Positions 32,906 to 43,448 of a DNA stretch of 64,000 nucleotides are shown here, in pieces (the stretch's first letter is position 1; each line of letters opens with the position of its first letter). The position numbers were made by a program, and so were the translations under genes. The stretch spans positions 97,253,178 through 97,317,177 of the forward strand of contig JAYESD010000011.1 of the NCBI GenBank assembly GCA_036927565.1, given 5' to 3'. Source of the DNA: Tuctoria greenei. Taxonomy: Eukaryota > Streptophyta > Magnoliopsida > Poales > Poaceae. The notes under the pieces are model-generated. The model saw nothing but the letters and a program-made list of their open reading frames with translations, did not search any database and was not told where the DNA came from.

Positions 32906-32915
32906 CTATATAAAC
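32906..32915 (+). promoter_or_regulatory. TATA box in left arm of the inverted repeat
   Basis: CTATATAAAC within CCACCCTATATAAACACCC, followed after about 30-80 bp by a plant-type leader (CAATTGAAGAAACCCC). Points inward to the palindrome centre. Confidence 0.55.
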
Positions 32916-35872
32916 ACCCGAACACCCACCCTTTCATCTCTTTGCCACAATTGAAGAAACCCCTAACCCTAGTTTGTGAGAGCTGCCATAAAGGAGCCTC
33001 CACCACAGGGAGAAGAAGGAGAAGGAAGGAAGGAGGAGGGTCCACAAAGATCATCGTCGCTGCTGCGATCTTCATCATCAATCCTCCATCATCGTTAATT
33101 CTTTGTCAATTCTTCGTCTCCTTCAATCTTGACGTCTAATTCTCAAGTCTTCAACTCTTGAACCCTTGACCTTGTGCTAAATATCTTAGATGCATCTTTT
33201 CTGCGTAAATTATGGTTCCATATTTATTTTAACTATGCTCTAGTTAAAAATTCACCAAAACCCTAGCCCAACGGACTTGTACGGTCCCAGTGCGGACTAG
33301 TCTGATTCCCTTTCTGTACCACAACGGACATGTCCGGCCTCACTGCGGACTAGTCCGGTCTTCCTGTTCTGAAAATTCCTGGAACTTTTTTAATAACCTC
33401 CAAAATGACATGAAACTTGCTCTAACATGTAAAACAAAATTGTAACTAGTTAGTAAGCAATGATATCAACCTAATAACTTGCACTACACCATAATTTAAT
33501 TATTCATGCATGTCATGACATATTGAGTAATATATGACCATTTACTGATTGTAATGCTTGATTTGTATGTTTGTTGTGCGGAATAGAAGGTGTTGCTCTA
33601 GAGGGTGCTGTCGAGGACCTCAAGCACCAGAACTTCAAAGCTTTTGATCCTAACTAGTGTCAAGAGGAAGGCAAGTGTCCTTGAATATTTTGATCCTATT
33701 TTTAAATTTTTTATTTGAAAAACTGCATGCTTGTGTAAAATTGATGTAAAACCCAAGATAGGTGTTTACTAGACTTGTTTGACCATCCTTGTCGCTCGAA
33801 ATGCATTGTAGAGGGTCGAGAAGGGCATTTTACCTTTTCGCTTTGATCTAATTAATTGGGATGGGAAAACAACCAAATGGCTTAGTTATGAATTAATAAA
33901 CTTATGGATGATGAGAATTGATGAACATGGTAAATTGGTAATATGGGACTTGGAGGACTAAGCATGCACGATTTGTGGAATGGGTTGGAAGATATGGTGG
34001 TTTTTCTTGCTTTAGATCTAAGGATTGGTTCGTGGAGCTACCATCCAAGATTTACGGTGCCACTAGAAGTCCAAGTACAGGTGCGGCTTAGCCAATTAAT
34101 TCGGTGTATTGCCAGCATTGTTCAGATCATTTGGGGGAGTGGGGAATGGGAGTCGGTCGGGTTTGCAATAGTGGCTGGACTGCCCTGGGATCCGAACGAC
34201 ATAAGAGTAGGCCCTTGGTTGGATGTGCTCAGTTGGAGGCATCACCACCGGTTAGTGGGTCTGAATATGCTTGTAGTCCCTTTGTAAAGGCTATTTTGTG
34301 ATCTCTTGGCCATACACCTAAGGAAGTGTAATTGGCATAAGGGAGGTTTCTTTAGTCACCGATGGGTGACAAAATTACAAAGTTGTGGGTAAAGTGTCTG
34401 GCCAAGGTTCTCAATTGACCACTAGTTCATGATTTTGTCCCCCGTCGGCGCTAAAGAAACCTCCTTTATGCCAATTACACTTCTTTAGGTGTATGGCCAA
34501 GCGATCACAAAATAGCCTTTACAAATGGACTACCAGCATATTCAGACCCACTGAGGTTTCACCAGTGGTGATGCCTCCAACTAAGCACATCCAACCAAGG
34601 GCCCCCTCTTGCGTCGTTCGGATCCCAGGGCATTCCCGCCACTATTGAAACCAAACCGACTCCTATTCCCCGCTCCTCCAAAGGATCCGAACAATGCTGG
34701 CAATACACCTAATTAATTAGCTAAGCCGCACCCATACTTGGCCTTGTGGTGGCACTGTTGTCCTGGCTTATTCTCGCATGAACTGGTACTTAGATCTAAA
34801 GCAAGTGAAACCACCATATCTTCCAACCCAATCCACAAACCATGCTTGTTTAGATCTCCCATGTCTCAAGTTACCAATTAACCATGTTCATCAACTCACA
34901 TCATCCATAAGTTTATTAAATCATGATCAAGCATTTTGGTTGTTCCCATCCCAATTAATTAGAGTGAAGCAAAAAGGTAAATTGCCCTTCCCAACTCTCT
35001 ACAACATAATCCAAGCGACAAGGATGGTCAAACAAGTCTAGTAAACACGTAATTTGGGTTTCCATCAAATTGACACAAGCATGTAGTTTTGCAAACAAAA
35101 GATTTAAAAATGGGATCAAAATGCTCAAGGATACTTGCCTTGCTCTTGAGACTGATTAGGGTCAAAAGCTTCAAAGTCATGGTGCTGGAGGTCCTTGGCA
35201 GCACCCACTAGAGCAATACCTTCTATTCCGCGCAACAAACATACAAAACAAGCATTACAATCAATGAATGCTCATATATTACTCAATATGCCATGACATG
35301 CATGAATAATGCAGTTATGTGGTAATGCATGTTATTAGGACGATATGATAACCTACTAACTAGTCACAATTAAGTATTACACGTTAGAACAAGTTCCAGG
35401 TCATTTCGAAGGATATTAAGGAATTTCCAAGAATATTCAGAACATGAAGACCGGACTAGTACAGGGATCGGACAAATCTATTCTGGTTCAGAAAAATTTG
35501 ACTAGTCCACGCAGAGATTGGACAAGTCTGTTGGCTAGGGTTTTTGGCGGATTTTGAATTAGAGCATGGTTTAAGTTTATATAGAACCATAATTTCCTTA
35601 GAAAAGATGCATCGAAGATAATTACCGTGAATCCTAGGGTTCAAGGGTTGAAGACTCGAGAATTCGATGTCAAGATCAAAGGAGGCGAAGAATTGACGAA
35701 GAGGGGTGCTGAAGATGAAGGATTGATGATGAAGATTGCAGCGGCAGCCACGATCTTGGCTAATTATCCTCCTTTCTCCCTGTGGTGGAGGCTCCTTGAT
35801 GGCGGCTCTCACGAACAAGAGTTTGGGGCCTTCTTCAATCTGGACAATGGGGTGAAAGGTGGGCATTGGGGT

Positions 35873-35884
35873 GTTTATATAGGG
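35873..35884 (-). promoter_or_regulatory. TATA box in right arm of the inverted repeat
   Basis: On the minus strand CCCCTATATAAACACCCC, the mirror image of the left-arm box, with the same leader (GATTGAAGAAGGCCCC) following. Also points to the centre, so transcripts from the two arms would converge. Confidence 0.55.
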
Positions 35885-36907
35885 GTGGAGGTGGTAGAGT
35901 TTGATGGATCTTGAGTTTAAGGCGGTGGAGGGCAGAGTGGGGTCCCACATGGGCTCCACAGAGGTTGGACACGACGTTCTTGGGCCCAATTAAAGCAAAA
36001 ACCCAATAACATGTCATGGAGGAAAAGATTGAATCTGAGTCAGGCACACCAGACAAGTCCGCTCGGGGCCGGACAAGTCCGATCGAAAATAGAGACTTGA
36101 ACGGACAAGTCCGGGGGGAAGTCAAAATGTTGAACAGATAAGTCTGGGAGTCTTCTCAAATTTTCAAAAACTGGACTAAAACTAAGAGTCACTAGAAAAC
36201 TTTGAAGGGTTCCAGAAGCGAAGAATGGACTAGTCCTTACCAGAGAACGGACAAGTCTGAACAACAACAGAAACAAAATCAGACTGTTTCGTAGCAAAAG
36301 CGGTTGAGTTTGGGGGACAAAAGAGAGAAAAACGGACTAGTTCGTGGTCCAAACCGGACAAGTCCGCACTGACACAGACTTTTAACTGCAATTTCAGTTC
36401 TAATTAATTTTAGTCTTGTTCCTTTTTATGTTGCTTAATGTTAAACATATATAAGAATGTATGCAATGCATGATGGATGAAAATGAGGGTGCGACAAGGG
36501 TAAACCCATGCCCCATATGTTGGACCACTAAGCCCTAGTATTCATCGCTAGCATACTCATGTGTACACTAATAGGCTATGTATATGAGTAATTAGAGCAT
36601 AGTAAGAGCAGTCCCTTCTCATAGCTTAACCCTCACTAGGACAACCTTACCCTTAGAGTAGCTTGCTTAGGTGTGTGTCACACCACCCCTATTATCATCT
36701 TACCCCTGTTCTGGTAAACACTTAGTACCCTATACCTTGATCATGAGAATAGTGTTCCCTTTACTTTACCACCTTCCTTTTGGATAAATACGATACCCTT
36801 TGCAATACTCTTGGGTGAAATGCTACAATGGTATCTTCTGTGCACTTACATATCTCATCTCTCACCGGAGATGATCTATGGTGTTAGGAAATACCAACAT
36901 GCATTTC

Positions 36908-36925
36908 TGGCACCATTGCCGGGGA
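36908..36925 (+). other. Primer-binding site of Athila-C
   Basis: TGGCACCATTGCCGGGGA, eight bases after the LTR end. It differs at two positions from TGGCGCCGTTGCCGGGGA, the PBS usual for grass Athila elements and normally assigned to tRNA-Asp. Confidence 0.8.
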
Positions 36926-37040
36926 AGGCAAAGGAATTGAAGGATAGCTATCGCTTATGGTTTAGCTATATGTACTAGTAGTTATTAGACCGGATTACCC
37001 TTGCTTTGTTTTCTCCTTTTGCGTGAAAACAGGGTAGTGT

Positions 37041-37720
37041 TTGGCTAGACCATTTCATAGGAAAGCCAATGAGGACGCAAGAGCTCAACTGCAAAAGCAA
37101 CTCAAGGCATTCCTCGACAAATTCTTCCCGTTGGGCAACACCATTGTCCATCATGGGAAGATTCTCCAGCTTCTAGCAGGAGCCAAGGCATATATCCCCA
37201 AGCTTTGGGAAGGCTCCAATATTATATCTTGGTTTGCCTAAACCATGCGGGTGGATACTTGGCTCATCATCCAACACTCCTACAACGGGTCGACTCCATC
37301 AACCCGTGATCAAATTCATGCTGTAGTTGGAGATGATCTCTTCTCATTCATCATGAGAAAGACTAAGATTGATTGAGAAGATGGTCAACATTTAAGGGGT
37401 GGATCAATGAATGCTTCAGTTTTGTTTGCATGACATGTACACCATTGACAAGGTGGACATGCTAGCCACAGAACTGGACCTCCTATTGAAAGGTCAAGAA
37501 GGTCAAACAAATGGAGAAGTGTTTATACAATTCAAGTCATGGATATTCACATGATTTGTGAAAATCCATGTCAACATGGGACACTTGGGGGGTTTATTTC
37601 CCTAAGACCCATGAGGATCCTTCATTTCCAAACAACTCCAAGGAGGTCAAAAGTGGAGTCAATACAATCAAGGAGGCTATAAGAATTTGAATTCCAATGA
37701 ATTCAACTTCAACTAGCCTA
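37041..37720 (+). pseudogene. Athila-C gag remnant
   Basis: An open piece at 37041-37241 (ARPFHRKANEDARAQLQKQL, IVHHGKILQLLAGAKAYIPK) follows the PBS. It then continues in broken frames with HSYNGSTPSTRDQIHAVVGD and MDIHMICENPCQHGTLGG. The last is a decayed zinc-knuckle region (usual CE-CG-GH pattern, His and one Cys changed). Multiple stops; no function expected. Confidence 0.5.
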
Positions 37721-38863
37721 CTTTGAAGTATCTTGTCCATGGCCAAGGAGAAATCAATGACAACACGAAGCATTTGGCTAAGGACAAGCCACTGTGAAAA
37801 GCATTCAAGATGCAAGGGTTCCACAATCACTTGTTGGATCCTTGAACTTCGACAAAGCCTGTGCAACCTTGGGCAAAACGACACTGTAGATGAAGCGTTT
37901 CTTGTTTCATTGTGGAGTCCACATGTCATCATGCCCAAGGAAGCCTCTTGATCCTAGATCAAGCATGGGTTGAATCAAAAGAATATCTTGAAGGTCAAAG
38001 TGACACCCCCCATAAGTGTACATCCTCATTTTCCTTTATGAGGAATGAGGAGACTCCGTCATGTCATCCACAATGGCATTCTATGAAGACGGGGAAGCTA
38101 GGGCCATTCAAATGGCCCATTTCCACTAAGCCATTAAAAGAATGGAGGGAGAAGGACAAGCCTCACCAAGTTCATGAAAGAATATCTTCAAGAAGGAAAA
38201 GGTGTCACAACATCAACAATTCTTTATCAAGGCGACGATGAGGCTGGGGCCACCACATGCCCCACTTGTCCAAATGACAGCCAAATGAAGTTTGGCATGT
38301 CAATCAAGAGAAGTCATCCATGCTTCATCTCCGGGTATGGACGACACATCATCATGCTAAAAATGACATAGGTAAGTCCTGCTCATCAGACTTCAAATAT
38401 TTGGTGAGTCCTTGCCAATAGGTTAATTGGTAGTTATCTCATATTTGATTTTCCCAATTGCATATTTGAATTTCTCATCAAACCTTGCATTTAGCATGTT
38501 TAAATTTGCACACCTGCATGTTGGAAATTAAAATTTCCAACCATCATAAAACTAAAACTTTGAATTAGGAAATAAATTTATTTGGATATGAACTTTGGGC
38601 ATAATCACTTTAAATTAATTTCTTAATTGAAACCAAAAGGATTTCCCAGATTCTCATTGCATTTGCAAGTTGTTTCAAGTTGGGAAAAACAATTTGACAA
38701 AGGGTTCAATTTGCTTTTGGGTTACATAACCCGTTTTCGAGATGTTTTGTTTGTTCTTGATTAAATTGCAGTCATGACAAAATTTGTGAAGAGGATGTTT
38801 GGCAAAAAAGAGTGTAAGATTCATCAAGCTCAAGGCACCATCAGGAAAATTCAAGAGCATATC
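37721..38863 (+). other. Athila-C spacer and start of post-pol ORF
   Basis: A mosaic of short frames without domain signals. From about 38370 (TCATCAGACTTC, CCAATAGG, TTAATTGGTAGTTATCTC) it matches the spacer in Athila-B. At 38773 a short frame beginning MTKFVKRMFGKK corresponds to the start of the Athila-B post-pol ORF at 29451; it runs into the Tat LTR at 38864. Confidence 0.5.
38859..38863. repeat. TSD ATATC, left copy (Tat element)
   Basis: ATATC stands directly before the LTR terminus TGTCGAAGTG and is repeated at 58522-58526. Confidence 0.9.
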
Positions 38864-39725
38864 TGTCGAAGTGTGGACTAGGACACATCTCCCAGTACTA
38901 CAAAGAAGGAGTCCGCAAAGGTTCGTATTCAGTTAGGGCACGAGTCAAGATTGTAGCAAGAGGTGAACACCGAGAGTTTTACGTGGTTCGGGCCACCTGA
39001 GCGTAATACTCTACTGCACGTGGTGTGTGTTGGTTGTATGAGCTTGGATGGCTTGAGATCAGTTTAGATCACTTCAGATAGCTTGTCCTTCTATCGTACA
39101 GCGCAACCCTTTTATATGCCAAGAACTGGCTGTTACAATTTGTGCCTGGCTCGACAAGTGGCCCCGGCTGTATTAACTACCCTGTACACGATCTACAGTG
39201 TTATGACGGTTAATTGTGTGATAACGTGCCTTAATAACAGCGTTACCAGCTTTGATAGTTTCCTGATCGTGCATCATTAATATAGCTTTAATGATGCATT
39301 AACCAGGCCTTGTAACGACTAATTGATAGCCCTTGAATATCCGCACCGTTGGAGATCCTGTTGTGTTCCCTTTGCTGATGTAGGTCTGTGCGATGACACA
39401 TGGTAGCTCCAGAGCTTCCCTCTACTCGGGGATAGGTCCGGTGCCATTGGACACATGGAAGTTCTGGATATTAACTAAGGAGGGAGACAGGTCTTGTAGA
39501 GACAGGTCTTGCTCTGCAGGACACGTGGTGGCACCGGAGATACCGAAACGAGGGAGGCAGGTCCGGCTCTTCTGGACACATGGCTACGCCAGAGCTACCC
39601 TACGGTGGGAGGTAGATCCGGTTCCACGGGATGCGTATCCCCTTTGAACAAATGCCACCTGGACATAGGAACTCTTCATTTTCGCTTGCGGTGTTAGGGG
39701 GTACCTAGTATGTGGGGTACCGATA
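38864..39725 (-). repeat. Tat 3' LTR (left-hand copy)
   Basis: 862 bp, on the minus strand from TATCGGTACCCCACATAC (terminal TG decayed to TA) to CCACACTTCGACA. Aligns along its length with 57676-58521 (shared GTAGCAAGAGGTGAACAC, GAGAGTTTTACGT, GGGGATAGGTCCGGTGCC). Confidence 0.9.
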
Positions 39726-40091
39726 GTGGCCCCTAGGCCCACCTCAACGAGAGGTCCTCAGGTAGAGGTTATGCTACCAGAGGTGGGGCCATCATCGATT
39801 TCTGCATTGCGGCTTCAAAGTCTTTTCCAGACCAGTTGGTACGACGGCACGCTGTTATGTCATCGTCGTGTGCCCCTTCTTGATATAGTGAGTGGGATCA
39901 TGGCGTGCAAATCTCACGCAATTGAAGGTTGTCGATTCCCAATACAAAATTCATATCGGTTCCTAGCATAATCTTTGTAGACCTGCCAGGCTGCCGTCCT
40001 CGGGCTTCCAACTCCCCATCATGACAACATTTCACCTGGTGTGACTTTTTAACAAAGTGGACTTGGGCCCCCTTGTCATTGACAAGGTCGT
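39726..40091 (-). other. Tat PPT and 3' leader
   Basis: Minus strand GGGCCTAGGGGCCAC directly precedes the 3' LTR and serves as PPT. The rest (39741-40091) has no recognisable gene; it may hold the diverged N-terminal part of the antisense gene. Confidence 0.6.
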
Positions 40092-42450
40092 TTGAATGAA
40101 AAGCCTTTGAAGCTTCATCTCCAAAAGCTACATCACAGAGCTATCAACCCCGACGATCTGACACCTCCGGCGGGAATTATGCCCTTGAATATGGTTACAG
40201 AGTTCAGGAGGGAGCTGCAGAAGAAGATGCCAATGCTTGATGATTTGGGCGTTGTGGATAGGCGTCTAGCACTCCTCCAACGAGAATTGTGATCCTGTAG
40301 CTCCTTTCCCTCATGAAGGCTCCAGGCCTATGCCAGTCAGCGGCAAAGGCAAAGGTCATGCGGCTTCACCTCCCAAGAAATCAGCCTCAAGCCGAGGCAA
40401 GGAGAAAGTTCCCGTCGAAGCTCCGAGTCGCAAGTGGAAGCTGACAAGAACTGACGGTAGTAGTGTGAGGGACGATCCGAAAGAAATGACCCCTCAGCCT
40501 CGATTGAGGTTTGTGGTGGTTGTGCCCCCAGCTCCAGCTGATTTTTTGGCTCCAGTGTCCACAGCGGGCGCTGGGTCCGGCATGTTGACTCTGGCCCCAG
40601 TGCCAGCAGAGTGCTCTGGGTCCGAAGCAATTCCTCCTATGACGGAGGTACCAGACATGGCAGCACCAGTGGATGCCTCAACACCTGGTTCGGAGCATGG
40701 AGCATCCGCCACACCGACAATGGTAGGCTCTAGCTCCAAGCGCCCAAGGAAGAAGATCCGTGCCAATTGGAGCGGCAATGTTCCTAGGTAAGGGCCGGCT
40801 CTTTAGCTTTTGTCTTGATTTTGTTTCATGGTTTCTTTTGAATTCTCTATGTTCTATTTGTATAGTGTCAATAACAAGTACAGTAGCTCCGGTGCCTACT
40901 GCAGTCCCAGAGACTGCGCCGGTCGAAGCTCCCGCCCCTCCTCCTATGGTCGTGATAGACAACATGACAACTATTCTAGCGCCGGCTGTTGTGGAGATGA
41001 CATCTGTACCGTTGACCGAAGATCCCGTGGTAGCATCGGACCACAAGGAAGAAATGCTTGAGCAAGCCCCGGCTGTCTCAAAGCCAGCTGTGGAGTTTCC
41101 GGCAGCTATGCCGGAAGCCGATGAAGCTCTGATGGAAGTTCCGGTGCCAGCTCTATTGGTGGCAACACCGGAGGTGTCCATGCCTGATCCTGCACAAGGG
41201 GATGTGCTTTGGGACCTTCGACTTCTGCGTGGATGAAGTACGGCTGCGGAACCCTTCTCATCAACTCCGGAAGTAGAAGATCTAGTTGAGGGACCTTCCT
41301 CACCCGCACCAGAGATGGATGAATTGCTGGAGACTGGCCCCGCCGACGTCGAGATGTTGGAGTCCATGCTCGTGCCAGGGCTCCAACGATCGTCCCAGAA
41401 GACTTGGAGGAACCGGAGGGCGGCCCTCAAGTAGGCCTGGACCCAATCCCTCTGGAGTTGTCAATTGACAATGCTTGCTCGAGCCTTGGACAGGTCCAGC
41501 TTGCCTTCGACTATGAGCGGAGGTCTCTTGAGGAAGAGGGTGCCATGCTAGGGCGCTAGCGCCAAAAGATCTTCTTTGAGATGAAGCTGGCGCGGTCCCG
41601 ACTCGCCGACCAGAAGGAGTGGGTGGCGTCAGAGAAGGCCCATCAATCCCGCCTGAACAAGGCGTTGAATGAGTGAGAGGTCGCTATTAAGGCCCTCAAC
41701 AAGAAGACTCAAAATATCTACGAGCACGTGTAGAAAGCCCGTGAAATGGCCGACAGCCGCTCGGAGAGTCTCGAATAGTTGAGGGAAACTCTCCTCAAGC
41801 GCCAGGATGAGCTCGATAATAAGGAGGTTAACCTCCAAGAGAAAGAATATAAGATCCTACAGAGGGAGCATGAGCTCTCCCAGAAGCTGGCACGCGGTGA
41901 GCAAGACTTTGCTAACCGTGTGAAAGAGTTTGAGTCTTGGTGCAAACAAGAGAAGCACCGGTTGTGGCAGGCGGGACAAAATGTCAGCGAAAGGGAAATT
42001 GTTGTCTCTGCCCGGGAGGACAAGGTGAAGGCGAAGGAGAAGGACCTTGCAGACAGGCGAGGCTGCATTCACCTCCGAGAGGAGAGTGTTGCTGACCAAG
42101 AAAAGTTGCTGGCTGAGCAAATTCAGCATCATTCCATGGAGGTCAATCGCTTCTCAAAGGAGGGGTCTGTGGAGCTATCTTCTGCAAGGAGATCACTAGA
42201 GGAGCTCCGATGTGCGAGAGCGATCGAGTCCCAGCAGATTTGGGACTTTCTTGGATGGGCTAATGAAGCCCTGGTACCTTTCGTATGCATCCCGGTTTGA
42301 CTAGATGATATGGAGCCAGAGATGGACAATGCCCTGGTGGCACTCAAGTCCGTTGGTGCAAAGTTGAAAGCTATCGAAGATGTGGTTGTCAACGAGATCG
42401 AGACTGATGGGAAGTCACTGGCTCGGAACATCACAGATATGTGTTGACAT
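40092..42450 (+). pseudogene. Antisense extra gene (aORF) of the Tat element: coiled-coil protein with an intron, degenerate
   Basis: It runs opposite to gag-pol. Pieces: 40092-40292 (ending RRLALLQREL), 40330-40790 (low-complexity Pro/Ser/Ala, KRPRKKIRANWSGNVPR), an intron 40790-40863 with donor CTAG/GTAAGG and acceptor TTTGTATAG, then VSITSTVAPVPTAVPETAPV to about 41205. From about 41240 in other frames come EVEDLVEGPSSPAPEMDELL and LAFDYERRSLEEEGAMLG. A long coiled coil follows at 41779-42300 (ELDNKEVNLQEKEYKILQRE), ending EPEMDNALVALKSVGAKLKA. This matches the grass proteins labelled putative gypsy-type transposon, an antisense gene known from Grande/RIRE2-like elements whose function is unknown. 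At least six stops. Confidence 0.7.
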
Positions 42451-42889
42451 TCATCTGAAGCTTGGACTCTTCGTCTCTAGCTCTAGTGTTCGAATGACCC
42501 ATCGCCAAAGACGAGGGAACTGCCAAGGCTAGCGTCCAAGAAGCTGCCGAGAAGGTTGTTTCGTTCTTCGTGAGGAACTCCAGTAGCTAGGACCTTTCTC
42601 TTTATACATTCAACATGTAATTTTCCAATTTTTGAGGAATGAAATCCTATCGAATTCAATTTTTGTGTCTTCAATACATTGCCCTTTATCTTGTTGGCCC
42701 CCTGGTAGATGTGTTCCATGGATTGAGGACATCTACCATGAGGATTTAGACAATGCCTTGAAAACTTGAATAGCTCCAAACTCGTAGCCAGTATGATAGC
42801 TCCGAGGTACGAGTATTACTTCCACAATCTCCAAGGACCCTTTGTTGCATCAACAGCGGTCCTGCTGGGTGTTTTCGGAGCTTGTTTGC

Positions 42890-43256
42890 TTCGGTGACTC
42901 CCACTGTCAACGCTTGGAATGTCAACGGTGGGCCCCGTGGGGGTTGTCAGAGCCTGATGCTTCGACGGCTCCCACTGTCAATGCTTGGAATGTCGATGGC
43001 GGGCCCCCTGGGAGTTGTCAGAGGTTGATGCTTCGATGGCGCCCACTGTCAACGCATATATTGTCGATAGGGGGCCCCCGGGGGTTGTCGGAGCTTGGTA
43101 GCTTCGACAGTGCCCACTGTCAACGCATAGAATGTCGACGGCGGGCCCCCTAGGAGTTGTTGGAGCTTGGTAGCTTCGACGGAGCCCACTGTCAAAGCAT
43201 AGAACGTCGACGGCGGGCCCCCAGGGGGTTGTCGGAGCTAGTTGCTGTGGCAGCAT
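42890..43256. repeat. 71-bp tandem repeat, about five copies, in the Tat 3' region
   Basis: CCACTGTCAACGC-type words recur at 42901, 42972, 43043, 43114 and 43186, that is every 71 or 72 bp. Each unit contains GTCGACGGCGGGCCCCC and GTTGTCGGAGCTTGG. It is GC-rich, ending near GCAGCATCCACCATCGCCC. It lies between the antisense gene and the CRM-like element. Confidence 0.9.
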
Positions 43257-43443
43257 CCACCATCGCCCATGTCGCTTGCCATCAATTGTTCTTTTTTCCT
43301 ACGCATAAGAGACAAGAAAAGCTGTAAAATTCATCCTCATGCCTATAGCTTAGTTGTGGCTTATTGTCCTTACTTGAAATTTATGTTCCAACAAATTCAT
43401 TGAAAATACGAGTTCTATTATTAACTTTCAAAAGGTTCGTACG
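43257..43443. other. Tat spacer left of the CRM-like insertion
   Basis: AT-rich DNA between the 71-bp repeats and the CRM-like TSD. Nothing recognisable. Confidence 0.4.
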
Positions 43444-43448
43444 CTTTC
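43444..43448. repeat. TSD CTTTC, left copy (CRM-like element)
   Basis: CTTTC lies before TGATATGCCC. The right copy is CTTTA (51231-51235), one mismatch. Confidence 0.7.

Larger units (their letters stand above)
32262..36497. repeat. 4.2-kb giant inverted repeat (palindrome) with about 2.1-kb arms
   Basis: The left arm (32262 to about 34400) starts TGTAACGCCCTCATTTTCATC. The right arm, read in reverse complement from 36497, starts TGTCGCACCCTCATTTTCATC, and the two stay alignable to the centre. The innermost clear match is AAGTGTAATTGGCATAA (34323-34339 versus the complement near 34468-34484); the loop is roughly 34370-34440. Arms are similar but not identical, with small indels. Each arm carries CGGACTTGTCC or CGGACTAGTCC motifs, a TATA box, a CT-rich leader (CCTCCACCACAGGGAGAA) and an AT-rich inner part. 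The outer TG starts, the promoter and the inner block resembling long grass gypsy LTRs suggest two inverted truncated LTRs; a foldback-type DNA element is the alternative. No TSD: flanks are GTTAT and AGGGT. Confidence 0.9.
32246..36899 (+). repeat. Athila LTR2, interrupted and internally deleted around the inverted repeat
   Basis: The first about 16 bp (32246-32261; TTTTTTACGGTTGTTAT region) match the LTR start TGTTGACGGCTGTTAT with decayed first bases. The last about 402 bp (36498-36899) match LTR3 from 62768 to its end, closing ATACCAACA. About 1.2 kb of the LTR middle is missing and the large inverted repeat stands in its place. LTR2 would be both the 3' LTR of Athila-B and the 5' LTR of Athila-C. 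Confidence 0.7.
36900..38863 (+). mobile_element. Athila-C, 5' part of interior (before the Tat insertion)
   Basis: Follows LTR2 directly with a PBS, a gag remnant, a spacer and the start of the post-pol ORF; RT and integrase are missing. The element is interrupted at 38864 by the Tat element and resumes at 58527, ending in LTR3 at 63171. Confidence 0.75.

Noticed and set aside
32262..36497. Interpretation of the inverted repeat as a MULE or other TIR transposon with transposase
   Set aside because: No transposase frame and no 8-10-bp TSD; reported instead as an inverted repeat of uncertain origin.
40678..41430. 250-codon minus-strand frame in the Tat 3' region
   Set aside because: It lies opposite to the low-complexity part of the antisense gene, whose sense strand has the intron and the family-like coiled coil downstream. 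The minus frame is Ser/Gly/Ala low complexity.
42890..43256. CRISPR-like array
   Set aside because: Units are contiguous 71-bp tandem repeats without unique spacers, in a plant retrotransposon context.
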